A stretch of DNA of 64,000 nt from assembly GCA_964552655.1 (NCBI GenBank), contig CAZKHG010000002.1, positions 62,001 through 126,000 on the forward strand, in the 5' to 3' direction. Made by a program: the position numbers and the translations under genes. The notes under the pieces were generated by a model. It had not been told where the DNA came from and did not search any database. It saw only the letters and a program-made list of their open reading frames with translations. This document shows, piece by piece, positions 35,852-44,348 of this stretch. This DNA is from CAZKHG01 sp964552655. GTDB lineage: Bacteria > Bacteroidota > Bacteroidia > Bacteroidales > Tenuifilaceae. The first letter of the stretch is position 1; every line of letters begins with the position of its first letter.

Positions 35852-36880
35852 TTACCCCAGTTGTTTGTCCCAAGGAGAAGGATTTACAGACGGGTCAACC
35901 GTATAATCTTTGTATTTCTCCGAGATCAAATCCAACAGGTCAATAATTTCATTTGGATCGGAGGAAGTAACCAGTCTTAACCTGATTTCCTTGAAATGCG
36001 GGATACCCTTAAAATAGGATGAAAAATGCCTGCGTATTTCGAGAATCCCTCTGCTTTCACCTTTTACCTCAATGGATTTTAATAAATGCTCTCTGGCGAC
36101 TTCCACTTTCTCTTCGGTTGTTAAGGGATGCAGCTTTGTCCCGGTTGTCAGGTAATGTTTTATTTCTTTAAAAATCCATGGTCTACCATAAATCGCGCGG
36201 CCAATCATAATGCCATCAACTCTATATTTCTCAAAAGCAGCCATGGCTTTTTCCGGACTGTCAATATCGCCATTGCCAATAACAGGAATATGCATCCTAT
36301 CATTTTTTTTCACCTCCCCGATTAAGGACCAATCGGCTTCACCTTTATAAAGTTGAGCCCTTGTCCGTCCATGTATCGTGATAGCCTGAATCCCCACATC
36401 TTGTAATCGTTCTGCAATTTCCACGATATTCTTCATGCTATCATCCCAGCCCAACCGGGTTTTAACCGTTACGGGGATATTGGTTGCATTTACAATTCTT
36501 CGGGTCATCTCAACCATTTTGGGAACATCCTTCATCATACCGGAGCCTGCTCCGCGATTGGCGATCTTTTTTACCGGGCAACCAAAATTGATATCAATTA
36601 CATCAGGGTTTACAGATGTTGCAATACGCGTGGCTTCAACCATACTATCAATATCATGGCCATACAGCTGAATTCCGATGGGTCTTTCTTCATTTGAAAT
36701 TCCCAGCTTGGCCACGCTGGTTTTGGCATCCCTGATCAGCCCATCAGCGTTGATGAACTCGGTGTACATCATATCCGCCCCAAATTTCTTGCATAAGTAT
36801 CGAAAAGAAGGATCGGTAACATCCTCCATCGGTGCAAGGAATAGCGGTTTTTCTCCAAGATCTAGGTTGCCAATTTTCAC
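35852..36880 (-). CDS. dusB: tRNA-dihydrouridine synthase
   Basis: The 342-aa flavoenzyme has LAPMEDVTDPSFRYLCKKFG, the catalytic Cys101 in INFGCPVKKI, VKTRLGWDD, ITIHGRTRAQLYKG, VIGNGDI and DGIMIGRAIYGRPWIF: all DusB-type motifs. It reduces specific uridines in the tRNA D loop with NADPH and FMN. A -7 box (TATTTTTG on the minus strand, 36898-36905) lies 18 bp before the ATG. It stands alone here, divergent from the CPBP protease. Confidence 0.94.
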   Translation of the reverse strand: MKIGNLDLGEKPLFLAPMEDVTDPSFRYLCKKFGADMMYTEFINADGLIRDAKTSVAKLGISNEERPIGIQLYGHDIDSMVEATRIATSVNPDVIDINFGCPVKKIANRGAGSGMMKDVPKMVEMTRRIVNATNIPVTVKTRLGWDDSMKNIVEIAERLQDVGIQAITIHGRTRAQLYKGEADWSLIGEVKKNDRMHIPVIGNGDIDSPEKAMAAFEKYRVDGIMIGRAIYGRPWIFKEIKHYLTTGTKLHPLTTEEKVEVAREHLLKSIEVKGESRGILEIRRHFSSYFKGIPHFKEIRLRLVTSSDPNEIIDLLDLISEKYKDYTVDPSVNPSPWDKQLG

Positions 36881-36897
36881 CAGAGTATTTTAAGCTA

Positions 36898-36905
36898 CAA
36901 AAATA
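36898..36905 (-). promoter_or_regulatory. -7 box upstream of dusB
   Basis: The minus strand reads TATTTTTG, matching TAnnTTTG, giving a leader of around 10-14 nt. The -33 element is not convincing. Confidence 0.45.
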
Positions 36906-37003
36906 TCATTTTTGATGTCAACTTTTTATTCTATCGCATGCAATATATCGGTTGCCTTTTGATACCAGCGATAATATTCTTTTCTTTGTAAAAAAAGACG
37001 CTC

Positions 37004-37894
37004 ATGCGATTTTCATTATATAGCGATGCAAAGCCATCCCTTAAATTTGCATTGATCTTGCTTATCTGTATTACCGGGTTTCTGGCATTCTATCTCTTTG
37101 GTTCTTTGCTAATCTATCTCCTTTTTGGGTATGATGGACTACAAATGATCCAGTCGCTGAATCCATTAAATGAGAAATCATTAACAATAATCAAAATATT
37201 GCAAGTAAGCCAATCCATTGGGTTCTTTATCGTCCCTTCGTTGATTCTGGCTTTTCTTTTTTCCGAGAAGCCATTCAGCTACCTCGGCTTTAGGAAACCA
37301 CAATCGAATATTCTTTTATATTCTGTAACCCTGACAATATTTGCCTTACCGGCAATTAACCTGCTTGGTTCACTGAATATGCTGGTTGACTTACCTGAGA
37401 AATTGGTCAGCTTGGAAAAAAAGGCTCAGGAGTTAACCATGGCGTTTATGGCCACAAAGGACTTTCCCGGATTTCTTTTTAATGTATTTATGATTGCATT
37501 ATTGCCCGCAATTGGGGAGGAGTTACTTTTCAGAGGAATTCTTCAAAAGGTTTTTGGGGATTGGACCCGATCGGCTTTTTGGGGAATATTCATTTCGGCG
37601 ATGTTGTTCAGTGTTCTTCACCTGCAATTCCAGGGATTTATCCCACGGCTGGCGCTGGGGCTGATATTTGGTTTATTGTACTATTGGACTGGCTCGTTAT
37701 GGATTCCAATTACCGCTCACTTTGTAAATAATTTTATTGCGATTGTTGGATATACACTAATAAACCAGGGGAGCATTCCTCATGAAACTGAAAACATCGG
37801 CGGGTTATCACAAATGTGGTCGTTGGGTGTATTTAGCCTTTTTACAATTCTGGGTTTAATGTGGCTTATCCGGCGGGAGGTCGCTAGGGGTTGA
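37004..37894 (+). CDS. CPBP-family intramembrane metalloprotease
   Basis: The 296-aa protein has about eight hydrophobic segments and the CAAX-protease/bacteriocin-processing motifs: EE-x3-R in AIGEELLFRGIL (E172, E173, R177), a conserved His206 in SVLHLQFQGFIPRLALG, and H239 with N243 in TAHFVNNF. These are the metal and catalytic residues of the ABI/Rce1 superfamily. The substrate is unknown; possible roles range from peptide processing to protein maturation in the membrane. Its last 11 bp overlap the 3' end of the convergent gene at 37884. Confidence 0.9.
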   Translation: MRFSLYSDAKPSLKFALILLICITGFLAFYLFGSLLIYLLFGYDGLQMIQSLNPLNEKSLTIIKILQVSQSIGFFIVPSLILAFLFSEKPFSYLGFRKPQSNILLYSVTLTIFALPAINLLGSLNMLVDLPEKLVSLEKKAQELTMAFMATKDFPGFLFNVFMIALLPAIGEELLFRGILQKVFGDWTRSAFWGIFISAMLFSVLHLQFQGFIPRLALGLIFGLLYYWTGSLWIPITAHFVNNFIAIVGYTLINQGSIPHETENIGGLSQMWSLGVFSLFTILGLMWLIRREVARG

Positions 37895-38621
37895 CAAAAT
37901 CAAACAAAGATTTTTCAAGAAGTTGTAACCCCTTAATTTCATTTTTCCTGTAAAAGTAAACCACCCCGTACTCAGAAGCTTTTTCCCTTTTCAGATCATC
38001 AGGCATATCCTTTAAAGATTCTTCAACTTCGTTCCAGATATTTACAATTATTTCATCAGCTTTTTGCCGGAGGGCATTCAGATCATTCAAATAGCGCTGA
38101 GTGTTTTGCTGAAGGATTTTCTGGTGATTATAGGCTTCAATAAAATTCTCATACCTTACTTTTACAACAGCTATGGTTGGATTAGTAATGGGTGGCTGGC
38201 CTTGTTTTATTCTTTGTGTTTCCCCGTCAATAATTTTTTTGCCCCACTCAATTACCTCTTTTTCAGAGTTCAAGCCAGGGAGTTTACGCTCATCAATGTC
38301 CATTCCATAAATTGTCCTGATCTTATCAGGCAATTCGCCCCTGTCAATGGCCATATTGAGGACCTGAATAAAGTGCGAAAGGTAAAGTTTGGCTTTTTTC
38401 AGAAGAGCATTGTAGTTCTTGCTTTTTTCAACCTGTATTGAATATGCCGATTTATAGTGTGCCATGGCATTTTCGAAAGAGTTGATAAAAAGTTCAACTT
38501 TGGCATAGGTGCTTTGTGTAAAGGCCAGGTTAAAGGGGGGGAGCTCTTTCCCTTTTTTGTAGGCTGCTTTTAACGCCCTGATTCTGGCACTATCTGTATT
38601 GGGAAGTCGGCGGTAAGGCAT
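37884..38621 (-). CDS. Conserved protein of unknown function
   Basis: From ATG 38621 this is 245 aa beginning MPYRRLPNTDSARIRALKAA. I recognise this N terminus as one that recurs in Bacteroidota proteins without a known role. An upstream start at 38690 would add a hydrophobic, cysteine-containing stretch that does not look like a good signal peptide. The body is highly charged and helical, with no membrane segment and no catalytic motif that I can see. It converges on and overlaps the CPBP protease gene by 11 bp. No function is proposed. Confidence 0.75.
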   Translation of the reverse strand: MPYRRLPNTDSARIRALKAAYKKGKELPPFNLAFTQSTYAKVELFINSFENAMAHYKSAYSIQVEKSKNYNALLKKAKLYLSHFIQVLNMAIDRGELPDKIRTIYGMDIDERKLPGLNSEKEVIEWGKKIIDGETQRIKQGQPPITNPTIAVVKVRYENFIEAYNHQKILQQNTQRYLNDLNALRQKADEIIVNIWNEVEESLKDMPDDLKREKASEYGVVYFYRKNEIKGLQLLEKSLFDFVNP

Positions 38622-38812
38622 AATACTGATGCTGTTAAAAAGTTGTTCACAAACTGCGAATGTAGCAAAACAATTCAAAGCAACAAGCAATTCGTAAATT
38701 ATTTTTCAAAAATTTTTTCGTTGAATTCTAACTAGTTGGCTTACGAATAAAGTTTTTTATTCTCAACACATAGTCACTTCTCAATTTATCCCCAATATGC
38801 TGTTAATCATTT

Positions 38813-38841
38813 TTTGCACCAATAAAAAAATTCTACCTTTG
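38813..38841 (+). promoter_or_regulatory. Promoter of the kbl-acpS gene cluster
   Basis: TTTG at 38813-38816 and TACCTTTG at 38834-38841 match the Bacteroidota -33 and -7 elements with a 17-bp spacer. The leader to the kbl ATG at 38878 would be around 30 nt. Confidence 0.6.
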
Positions 38842-38877
38842 GTCGATTTTTTAGAAGCAATAGTTAAAACAAATAAT

Positions 38878-40074
38878 ATGTACGGGAAAATAAAAGAGGA
38901 TCTAATTCATCAAATTGAAGGAATCCGTAACGATGGATTATACAAAACCGAAAGGGTAATTACAACACCACAAGGAGTTCAAATTGAAACCAACGGGAAA
39001 AAAGTTCTTAATTTTTGTGCCAACAACTACCTGGGTTTATCATCAGATCCAAGGGTTATGGCTGCTGCAAACTATACTTTTTTTCGCTATGGTTACGGGA
39101 TGTCGTCCGTAAGGTTTATCTGCGGCACCCAAAAGGTTCATAAAGATTTAGAAAAAAAGATAAGCGAATTTCTTGGGATGGAGGATACAATTCTCTATTC
39201 ATCGGCATTTGATGCCAACGGAGGAATTTTTGAGCCTCTGCTCGGGGAGCAGGATGCAATTATATCTGATGAGCTGAATCACGCCTCTATTATTGATGGG
39301 GTCAGGCTATGCAAAGCTAAGCGTTACAGGTATAAAAATAATGATATGCAGGATCTCGAAGAGGTGCTTCAGGATGCCAGCGAAGCACGGTATAAGCTGA
39401 TTGTAACCGATGGTGTTTTCTCTATGGATGGTATTATCGCCCAGGTTGATAAGATCTGTGATCTGGCCGACAAATACGATGCCCTTGTTATGGTTGACGA
39501 TTCCCATGCAACCGGTTTTGTAGGTAAAACAGGACGCGGTTCTGCTGAATATTGCAATGCGATGGGCAGGGTGGATATCATTGCCACCACGTTTGGAAAA
39601 GCGCTTGGAGGGGCATCTGGTGGTTGCATTTCTGCCAAAAAAGAGATAATCGAGATACTTCGTCAACGCTCAAGACCTTATCTTTTCTCAAATTCTCTGG
39701 CCCCATCAATTGCCGGGGCAACCCTTGAGGTATTAAACCTGTTATCTGAGACAACCGAGCTTCGTGATAAGCTTTGGGACAATACACAACTTTTCCGCAA
39801 GGGTATGACTGATGCGGGATTTAAAATTGTTCCGGGTGTACATTCCATAGTTCCAGTGCTTTTTGGCCATTTGCCAAATGATGCAAAACTATCTCAGGAT
39901 TTTGCAAACGCTTTGCTCGAAGAGGGAATTTATGTAATTGGATTCTACTATCCGGTTGTGCCTAAAGGAAAATCACGCATTCGGGTTCAGATTAGCGCAG
40001 CGCATAGCAAAGATCAGATTGAATTTGCGATAGAGAAGTTTACAAAAGTAGGTAAAAAACTGGGAGCCATTTGA
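38878..40074 (+). CDS. Kbl-type alpha-oxoamine synthase (first copy)
   Basis: From ATG 38878 this is 398 aa; the longer frame from 38797 starts upstream of the likely promoter and is rejected. It resembles E. coli Kbl all along: VLNFCANNYLGLSSDP, FICGTQKVHKDLE, ISDELNHASIIDGVRLCK, VDDSHATGF with the cofactor Asp207 and His210, the PLP Lys241 in TTFGKALGGASGG, and YPVVPKGKSRIRVQ. Kbl (glycine C-acetyltransferase) joins glycine with acetyl-CoA to give 2-amino-3-oxobutyrate, or runs in reverse in threonine breakdown. No threonine dehydrogenase adjoins; instead it overlaps an acpS gene by 4 bp. Thus it may serve a biosynthetic, carrier-based condensation. The fold and cofactor are certain; the physiological role is open. 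Confidence 0.85.
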   Translation: MYGKIKEDLIHQIEGIRNDGLYKTERVITTPQGVQIETNGKKVLNFCANNYLGLSSDPRVMAAANYTFFRYGYGMSSVRFICGTQKVHKDLEKKISEFLGMEDTILYSSAFDANGGIFEPLLGEQDAIISDELNHASIIDGVRLCKAKRYRYKNNDMQDLEEVLQDASEARYKLIVTDGVFSMDGIIAQVDKICDLADKYDALVMVDDSHATGFVGKTGRGSAEYCNAMGRVDIIATTFGKALGGASGGCISAKKEIIEILRQRSRPYLFSNSLAPSIAGATLEVLNLLSETTELRDKLWDNTQLFRKGMTDAGFKIVPGVHSIVPVLFGHLPNDAKLSQDFANALLEEGIYVIGFYYPVVPKGKSRIRVQISAAHSKDQIEFAIEKFTKVGKKLGAI

Positions 40075-40475
40075 TATACGGGGTTGGAACCGATATTATA
40101 GAAGTTTACCGGGTGCGGGAGTTGATGGAAAAAACACCTGGGCTGAGGGAAGATCTTTTTACCCCTATAGAAATAACTTACTGCGAGACAAAACATAATA
40201 AATATCAACACTATGCTGCCAGGTATTGTGCCAAGGAAGCTTTTCTAAAAGCATTGGGTACCGGGCTGATAGATAGGATGAAATTTGTAGAAATAGAAAT
40301 TTATCACGATAAAAACAGCAAACCAAACATTCGCCTTTCAGGGTTTACAGAAGAATTTTCTGAGAAGGAGGGAATCTCAAAAATTCTAGTATCTTTAGCA
40401 CATATAAAAGATATTGCTAAGGCGGTTGTTATTATTGAAAAGAATGATATAAAAGAAGCGCAAGATATAGGATAG
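40071..40475 (+). CDS. AcpS-type 4'-phosphopantetheinyl transferase
   Basis: The 134-aa protein has VGTDIIEVYRV (metal Asp8), FTPIEITYC and YAARYCAKEAFLKALGTGL (Glu56): the two signatures of holo-ACP synthase. It moves phosphopantetheine from CoA to a carrier Ser. It starts at TTG 40071, overlapping the stop of kbl by 4 bp, so the two are translationally coupled. The acyl carrier gene at 42775 in the same cluster is the natural client. It could equally be the housekeeping AcpS; the window cannot decide. Confidence 0.88.
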   Translation: MIYGVGTDIIEVYRVRELMEKTPGLREDLFTPIEITYCETKHNKYQHYAARYCAKEAFLKALGTGLIDRMKFVEIEIYHDKNSKPNIRLSGFTEEFSEKEGISKILVSLAHIKDIAKAVVIIEKNDIKEAQDIG

Positions 40476-40544
40476 TAATTCGGGTGCCTTAGCCAGTGGG
40501 CAGATAACATAGATTAACCTTTAACTATAAAAAATGGAATAGCT

Positions 40545-42248
40545 ATGGCGCACATTGGTTCTTACGACGAACGAGTCAAAAACTTCAACTGGAGCATCTC
40601 CGAGAAAGAGCTCCATTACAAACCCGGAAACATAATCAACATCGGATGGTACTGCACCGACAGGATATGCCAGATGGGTAAGGCTGATAAGCTGGCCCTG
40701 ATTTGGGAAGGTCTTGGTGGTGCGGAAAAAAGATTTACCTATAACGACATCCGTCTTGCAACAAACACCATTGGGCAATTCCTTCGTGATATCGGGATTA
40801 AACCCGAGGACAGGGTTTGTCTTTTTATGGATAAGATTCCTGAGCTTTACCTGGGTTTTCTGGGCGTTCTTAAAATTGGAGCAATCGCTCAGCCGTTATT
40901 CTCTGCATTTGGCGATGAATCGCTTTTTATCCGGCTGGATAATGCACAAACCCGGGCAATAATTACCCAGAAGAAACATGCCCCAAAGGTGCGAAAGATT
41001 ATCGAAAAGATGCCCTACCTCGAATATATTATAATTGTTGATCATGATCCGGGTAAACCACTTGGACCGAAAGAAATAGCATTTGATCTGGAAAAAATGC
41101 CCAAAGTGGACAGATTTGATATTCACCCGACTTATGCAGAATCGCCATCCGTTCTTCATTATACATCCGGTACAACCGGGCAACCCAAAGGGGTGAAACA
41201 TGTACACTACTCCCTGATATCCCAATACCTCACCACAAAATGGGTTTTGGATTTGCAGGATAATGATATTTACTGGTGTACTGCCGACCCCGGATGGGTT
41301 ACAGGAACATCCTATGGGATAATTGGTGCTTTTAGCAACGGAGTAACACAGTGTGTAATGGATAAGGGTTTTTCTGCCGAGGAATGGTATCGGTTTATTG
41401 AAAAACATCGTATCACCATGTGGTATTCTGCACCAACGGCAATCCGTTCTTTGATGAAAGCTGGCGATGATATTATTAAAAAGTTTGATCTTTCCTGCCT
41501 TCGGCATTTGGCTTCTGTTGGTGAACCTTTGAATTCTGAGGCCGTTATCTGGTCAGAAAAGGTTTTCGGGAAACCATTTCTCGATACCTATTGGCAAACA
41601 GAAACCGGGTGTATCATGATTTCAAATTTCCCGGGTATGAAAATTAAACCCGGATCTATGGGGAAACCCTTCCCCGGAATTACTGCCGTAGTTGTAAATC
41701 CAGATACTTACGAACCTTACACCGAAACAGGTAAAATTGGATTAATTGCAATAAAACCCGGCTGGCCTTCGATGATGAGAACCTACTGGAACAATGAAGA
41801 AACCTATCAAAAAAAGTTTAAAAATGGATGGTATTTACCCGGAGACCGCTCAAGCATTGACAATGAAGGATATTTCTGGTTTGTAGGACGCGATGATGAT
41901 GTTATTAATACCGGCGGACACTTGGTTAGCCCGTTTGAAGTTGAGTCGGCATTGCTGGAACATGTGGCTGTTGCGGAATCTGCCGTTGTTTCAAAACCAG
42001 ATTTTGTAAACATGGAGGTGGTAAAAGCATTTGTTGCCCTCAAACCCGGATTTGTTGCCAGCAAAGATCTCGATTTGGATATCATGAACTTTGTTCGTAA
42101 AAAACTTTCACCGCTTGCAATGCCCCAGGAGATTGAATTTGTTGATGCCTTGCCTAAAACCCGAAGCGGCAAAATTATGCGCCGCATTCTTAAAGCGAAG
42201 GAGTGGGGCGAGGAGATCGGCGATACATCAACCCTTGAGAATGATTAA
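40545..42248 (+). CDS. Acetyl-CoA synthetase-like AMP-forming ligase
   Basis: The 567-aa adenylate-forming enzyme has the P-loop YTSGTTGQPKGVKH (207-216), WCTADPGWVTGTSYG, YWQTETGC with Trp350 at the place that limits Acs to short acids, YLPGDRSSIDNEGYFWFVGR, DVINTGGHLVSPFEVES, and the catalytic Lys543 in KTRSGKIMRR. This is closest to the AcsA type, so the likely substrate is acetate or another short acid, giving acetyl-AMP and then a thioester with CoA or, in this setting, possibly the carrier protein. Lys543 is also the classic site of control by lysine acetylation. It sits between acpS and acp in the cluster. Confidence 0.85.
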   Translation: MAHIGSYDERVKNFNWSISEKELHYKPGNIINIGWYCTDRICQMGKADKLALIWEGLGGAEKRFTYNDIRLATNTIGQFLRDIGIKPEDRVCLFMDKIPELYLGFLGVLKIGAIAQPLFSAFGDESLFIRLDNAQTRAIITQKKHAPKVRKIIEKMPYLEYIIIVDHDPGKPLGPKEIAFDLEKMPKVDRFDIHPTYAESPSVLHYTSGTTGQPKGVKHVHYSLISQYLTTKWVLDLQDNDIYWCTADPGWVTGTSYGIIGAFSNGVTQCVMDKGFSAEEWYRFIEKHRITMWYSAPTAIRSLMKAGDDIIKKFDLSCLRHLASVGEPLNSEAVIWSEKVFGKPFLDTYWQTETGCIMISNFPGMKIKPGSMGKPFPGITAVVVNPDTYEPYTETGKIGLIAIKPGWPSMMRTYWNNEETYQKKFKNGWYLPGDRSSIDNEGYFWFVGRDDDVINTGGHLVSPFEVESALLEHVAVAESAVVSKPDFVNMEVVKAFVALKPGFVASKDLDLDIMNFVRKKLSPLAMPQEIEFVDALPKTRSGKIMRRILKAKEWGEEIGDTSTLEND

Positions 42249-42253
42249 TTATC

Positions 42254-42724
42254 TAACCACAAAGAGCCCAAAGAAATTCGAAAAGAACACAAAGTATGAA
42301 CAATACAAAAGATATTGAAGCCATTTTTAAAATAATTTTGGATTGTTCCTTTAAAGTTCATTCTGAATTAGGACCAGGACTTCTTGAGAGTGCTTATGAG
42401 GAGTGTCTTTTTTATGAGTTGATGAAAAACGGTTTAAAAGTCGAAAAGCAAAAAGCATTACCCCTAATATACGATGATGTTAAACTTGAAATTGGGTATA
42501 GAGTCGATCTATTTGTTGAAAATTTAATTGTTGTAGAAATTAAATCCGTTGAGGCGTTGAATGAGGTTCATCTAGCACAAATATTGACTTATCTTAAACT
42601 ATCAAACTGTAAACTTGGTCTTTTGGTAAATTTTAATGTTAAACAATTGAAAAATGGTTTTAAAAGAGTAATACTATAATCACTTTGTGTCTCTTTGTGA
42701 ATAGCTTAGCGTGCTTTGTGGTAA
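42254..42724. mobile_element. GxxExxY gene flanked by about 42-bp imperfect inverted repeats
   Basis: The left end (42254-42295) reads TAACCACAAAG then ending ACACAAAGT; the right end (42682-42724), reverse complemented, reads TTACCACAAAG and ends ACACAAAGT. The two ends share the outer 11 bases with one mismatch, the inner 9 or so bases, and several positions between. Within lies one gene of the GxxExxY family and little else. The unit, about 471 bp, lies between the synthetase stop (5 bp away) and the acp ribosome-binding site. It looks like a small mobile or repeat-borne cassette. No transposase is present, so mobilisation would be in trans. Confidence 0.6.
42296..42679 (+). CDS. GxxExxY-family PD-(D/E)xK-like protein
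   Basis: The 127-aa protein contains the family motif in GPGLLESAYEECL and a PD-(D/E)xK-like core (GYRVDLFVENLIVVEIKSVE), with Asp in YRVD and the E-x-K pair in VEIKS. It is thus a nuclease-fold protein of the PDDEXK_3 group, whose function is not established. The gene fits tightly between inverted repeats and has no link by family to the neighbouring acyl-carrier genes, suggesting it was inserted into the operon. Confidence 0.88.
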   Translation: MNNTKDIEAIFKIILDCSFKVHSELGPGLLESAYEECLFYELMKNGLKVEKQKALPLIYDDVKLEIGYRVDLFVENLIVVEIKSVEALNEVHLAQILTYLKLSNCKLGLLVNFNVKQLKNGFKRVIL

Positions 42725-42774
42725 AATAATACACCAAAAACAATCAATAACTTAAACAATAGGAGAATACTGTT

Positions 42775-43017
42775 ATGGAAGACATGAAAGAAATCGTAAG
42801 ACAATATGTGGTAAAGGAGTATGTTGAGGACGATACTGAAATTGGATTTGATACGCCGCTAATTTCAGGTGGCATAGTTGATTCTTTTTCGATGGTATCG
42901 CTAAAACGTTTCCTGGAGAATAAGTATCAAATTTCAATACCCGATGATAAGGCAACTCCTGAAGCCTTTGACTCTGTGAATAAAATTGTTGCATTGGTTA
43001 ACAGCTTTCTAAAATAG
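42775..43017 (+). CDS. Dedicated acyl carrier protein
   Basis: The 80-aa acidic, helical protein has the phosphopantetheine site at Ser37 in GGIVDSFSMVSL (DS-F in place of the fatty-acid ACP's DSL). It resembles discrete carrier proteins of secondary or amino-acid pathways more than the AcpP of fatty-acid synthesis. An AGGAG at 42761 serves as a clear ribosome-binding site, unusual in this window. Its stop is 8 bp before the second kbl. It probably presents an acyl group to one of the adjacent synthases after activation by AcpS. Confidence 0.85.
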   Translation: MEDMKEIVRQYVVKEYVEDDTEIGFDTPLISGGIVDSFSMVSLKRFLENKYQISIPDDKATPEAFDSVNKIVALVNSFLK

Positions 43018-43025
43018 GAGGGACT

Positions 43026-44276
43026 ATGGCATATTCAGAAAAAACCCAGGGGATGTACGCTGAAATCCTGGCAGGGATTAAAGAAGCCGGGCTATTTAAA
43101 CAGGAAAGGTATATTCACTCTGCTCAGGCAGCAGACATTGAAGTTGAATTTCCAACAGGTGCATCACTTAAAAATGTGATAAATATTTGTGCCAACAACT
43201 ATTTAGGAATGTCCAGTCACCCGGAAGTAATAAAAGCAGCGCATGCCGGCTTAGATTCTCATGGTTATGGTATGTCTTCGGTTCGGTTTATATGCGGAAC
43301 ACAGGATATTCACCGGAAACTCGAAAATATGGTAACAGAATTTTTGGGGACAGAAGACACCATCCTGTTCCCTTCTTGCATGGATGCCAATGCCGGTGTT
43401 TTTGAAGCAGTCCTAACCAAGGATGACGTGATGATCTCGGACAGGCTGGTTCATGCTTCTATCATAGACGGAATACGTCTTTGCAGCGCAATGCACGATA
43501 CTTTTAAACATTCCGATATGGCTCACCTGGAGGAAAAGCTACAGCTCCATAACGATAAACGTTTAAAAATGGTAATTACCGATGGCGTTTTCTCCATGGA
43601 TGGCGATACTGCCAAACTTGATGAAATGGTTGCCCTGTGCGAGAAATATGACGCATTACTTTTCGTTGACGATTCTCATTCCAGCGGATTTATTGGCAAA
43701 ACAGGCCGTGGTACACATGAGAAGTATGGCGTAATGGGAAAGATTGATATAATTACAACCACTTTTGGAAAAGGTTTGGGCGGTGCTTCTGGTGGTTGCG
43801 TATCTGGCCGTAAAGAGCTGGTTGAAATGTGCCGCCAAAAGGCTCGGCCCTATTTATTTTCTAATACTATTGCACCTCCCATTGTTGCAGGTGTCATAAA
43901 GGTTTTAGAAATCCTCTCTGCGTCAACAAACCGGCGCGACAAGCTAGAGCGGAATACCGAATTCTGGCGAAAAGGGTTGCAGGATGCAGGCTTTATCCTT
44001 AAAGAGGGCGACACCCCGATTGTCCCGGTTATGCTATTTAACGCCAAACTCTCTCAAGACTTTTCAAAAGATCTTTACGCCGAAGGCGTTTATGCGATTG
44101 GTTTCTTCTTCCCAGTTGTTCCGCAAGGCCAAGCACGTATTCGCACCCAAATATCTGCAGGGCACGATATGCAACACCTTGAAAAAGCACTTGATGCTTT
44201 TATAAAGGTTGGAAGAAAATATAATATTCTGGGAAAAACCAAACAGGAGATACTCGATATGTATGGGTGTGCCTAA
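43026..44276 (+). CDS. Kbl-type alpha-oxoamine synthase (second copy)
   Basis: The 416-aa PLP enzyme is a paralogue of the one at 38878: VINICANNYLGMSSHP, FICGTQDIHRKLE, VHASIIDGIRLC, VDDSHSSGF, PLP Lys249 in TTFGKGLGGASGG, FPVVPQGQARIRTQ. It differs in several pocket positions (CMDANAG instead of AFDANGG, DRLVHAS for DELNHAS) and has an extra C-terminal tail of about 15 residues. It follows the carrier gene by 8 bp with a full AGGAGG site at 43016. This tight pairing suggests it takes an acyl-ACP thioester and an amino acid, probably glycine or a similar one. That is an inference; as a plain glycine C-acetyltransferase it would be redundant with copy one. Confidence 0.82.
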   Translation: MAYSEKTQGMYAEILAGIKEAGLFKQERYIHSAQAADIEVEFPTGASLKNVINICANNYLGMSSHPEVIKAAHAGLDSHGYGMSSVRFICGTQDIHRKLENMVTEFLGTEDTILFPSCMDANAGVFEAVLTKDDVMISDRLVHASIIDGIRLCSAMHDTFKHSDMAHLEEKLQLHNDKRLKMVITDGVFSMDGDTAKLDEMVALCEKYDALLFVDDSHSSGFIGKTGRGTHEKYGVMGKIDIITTTFGKGLGGASGGCVSGRKELVEMCRQKARPYLFSNTIAPPIVAGVIKVLEILSASTNRRDKLERNTEFWRKGLQDAGFILKEGDTPIVPVMLFNAKLSQDFSKDLYAEGVYAIGFFFPVVPQGQARIRTQISAGHDMQHLEKALDAFIKVGRKYNILGKTKQEILDMYGCA

Positions 44277-44296
44277 AGAAATTGAAACTCCGGTAA

Positions 44297-44328
44297 AGGC
44301 ATAGTAATTAATAGCTATGCCTTTTTTT
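44297..44328 (+). terminator. Terminator of the kbl-acp cluster
   Basis: AGGCATAG (44297-44304) pairs with CTATGCCT (44315-44322) around a 10-base loop and is followed by TTTTTT. It marks the 3' end of the cluster. Confidence 0.85.
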
Positions 44329-44348
44329 ATCCAAAATTTGCATACCTG

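Noticed and set aside
38797..38877. 27-codon N-terminal extension of the first kbl
   Set aside because: It spans the promoter boxes at 38813-38841, and family members begin near ATG 38878.
40896..41507. Minus-strand frame of 203 codons inside the acetate ligase gene
   Set aside because: It is opposite a well-conserved gene, and its translation shows no domain.
38878..44276. Threonine catabolism operon (tdh-kbl)
   Set aside because: No threonine dehydrogenase is present, and the acpS, ligase and carrier genes do not fit that pathway.
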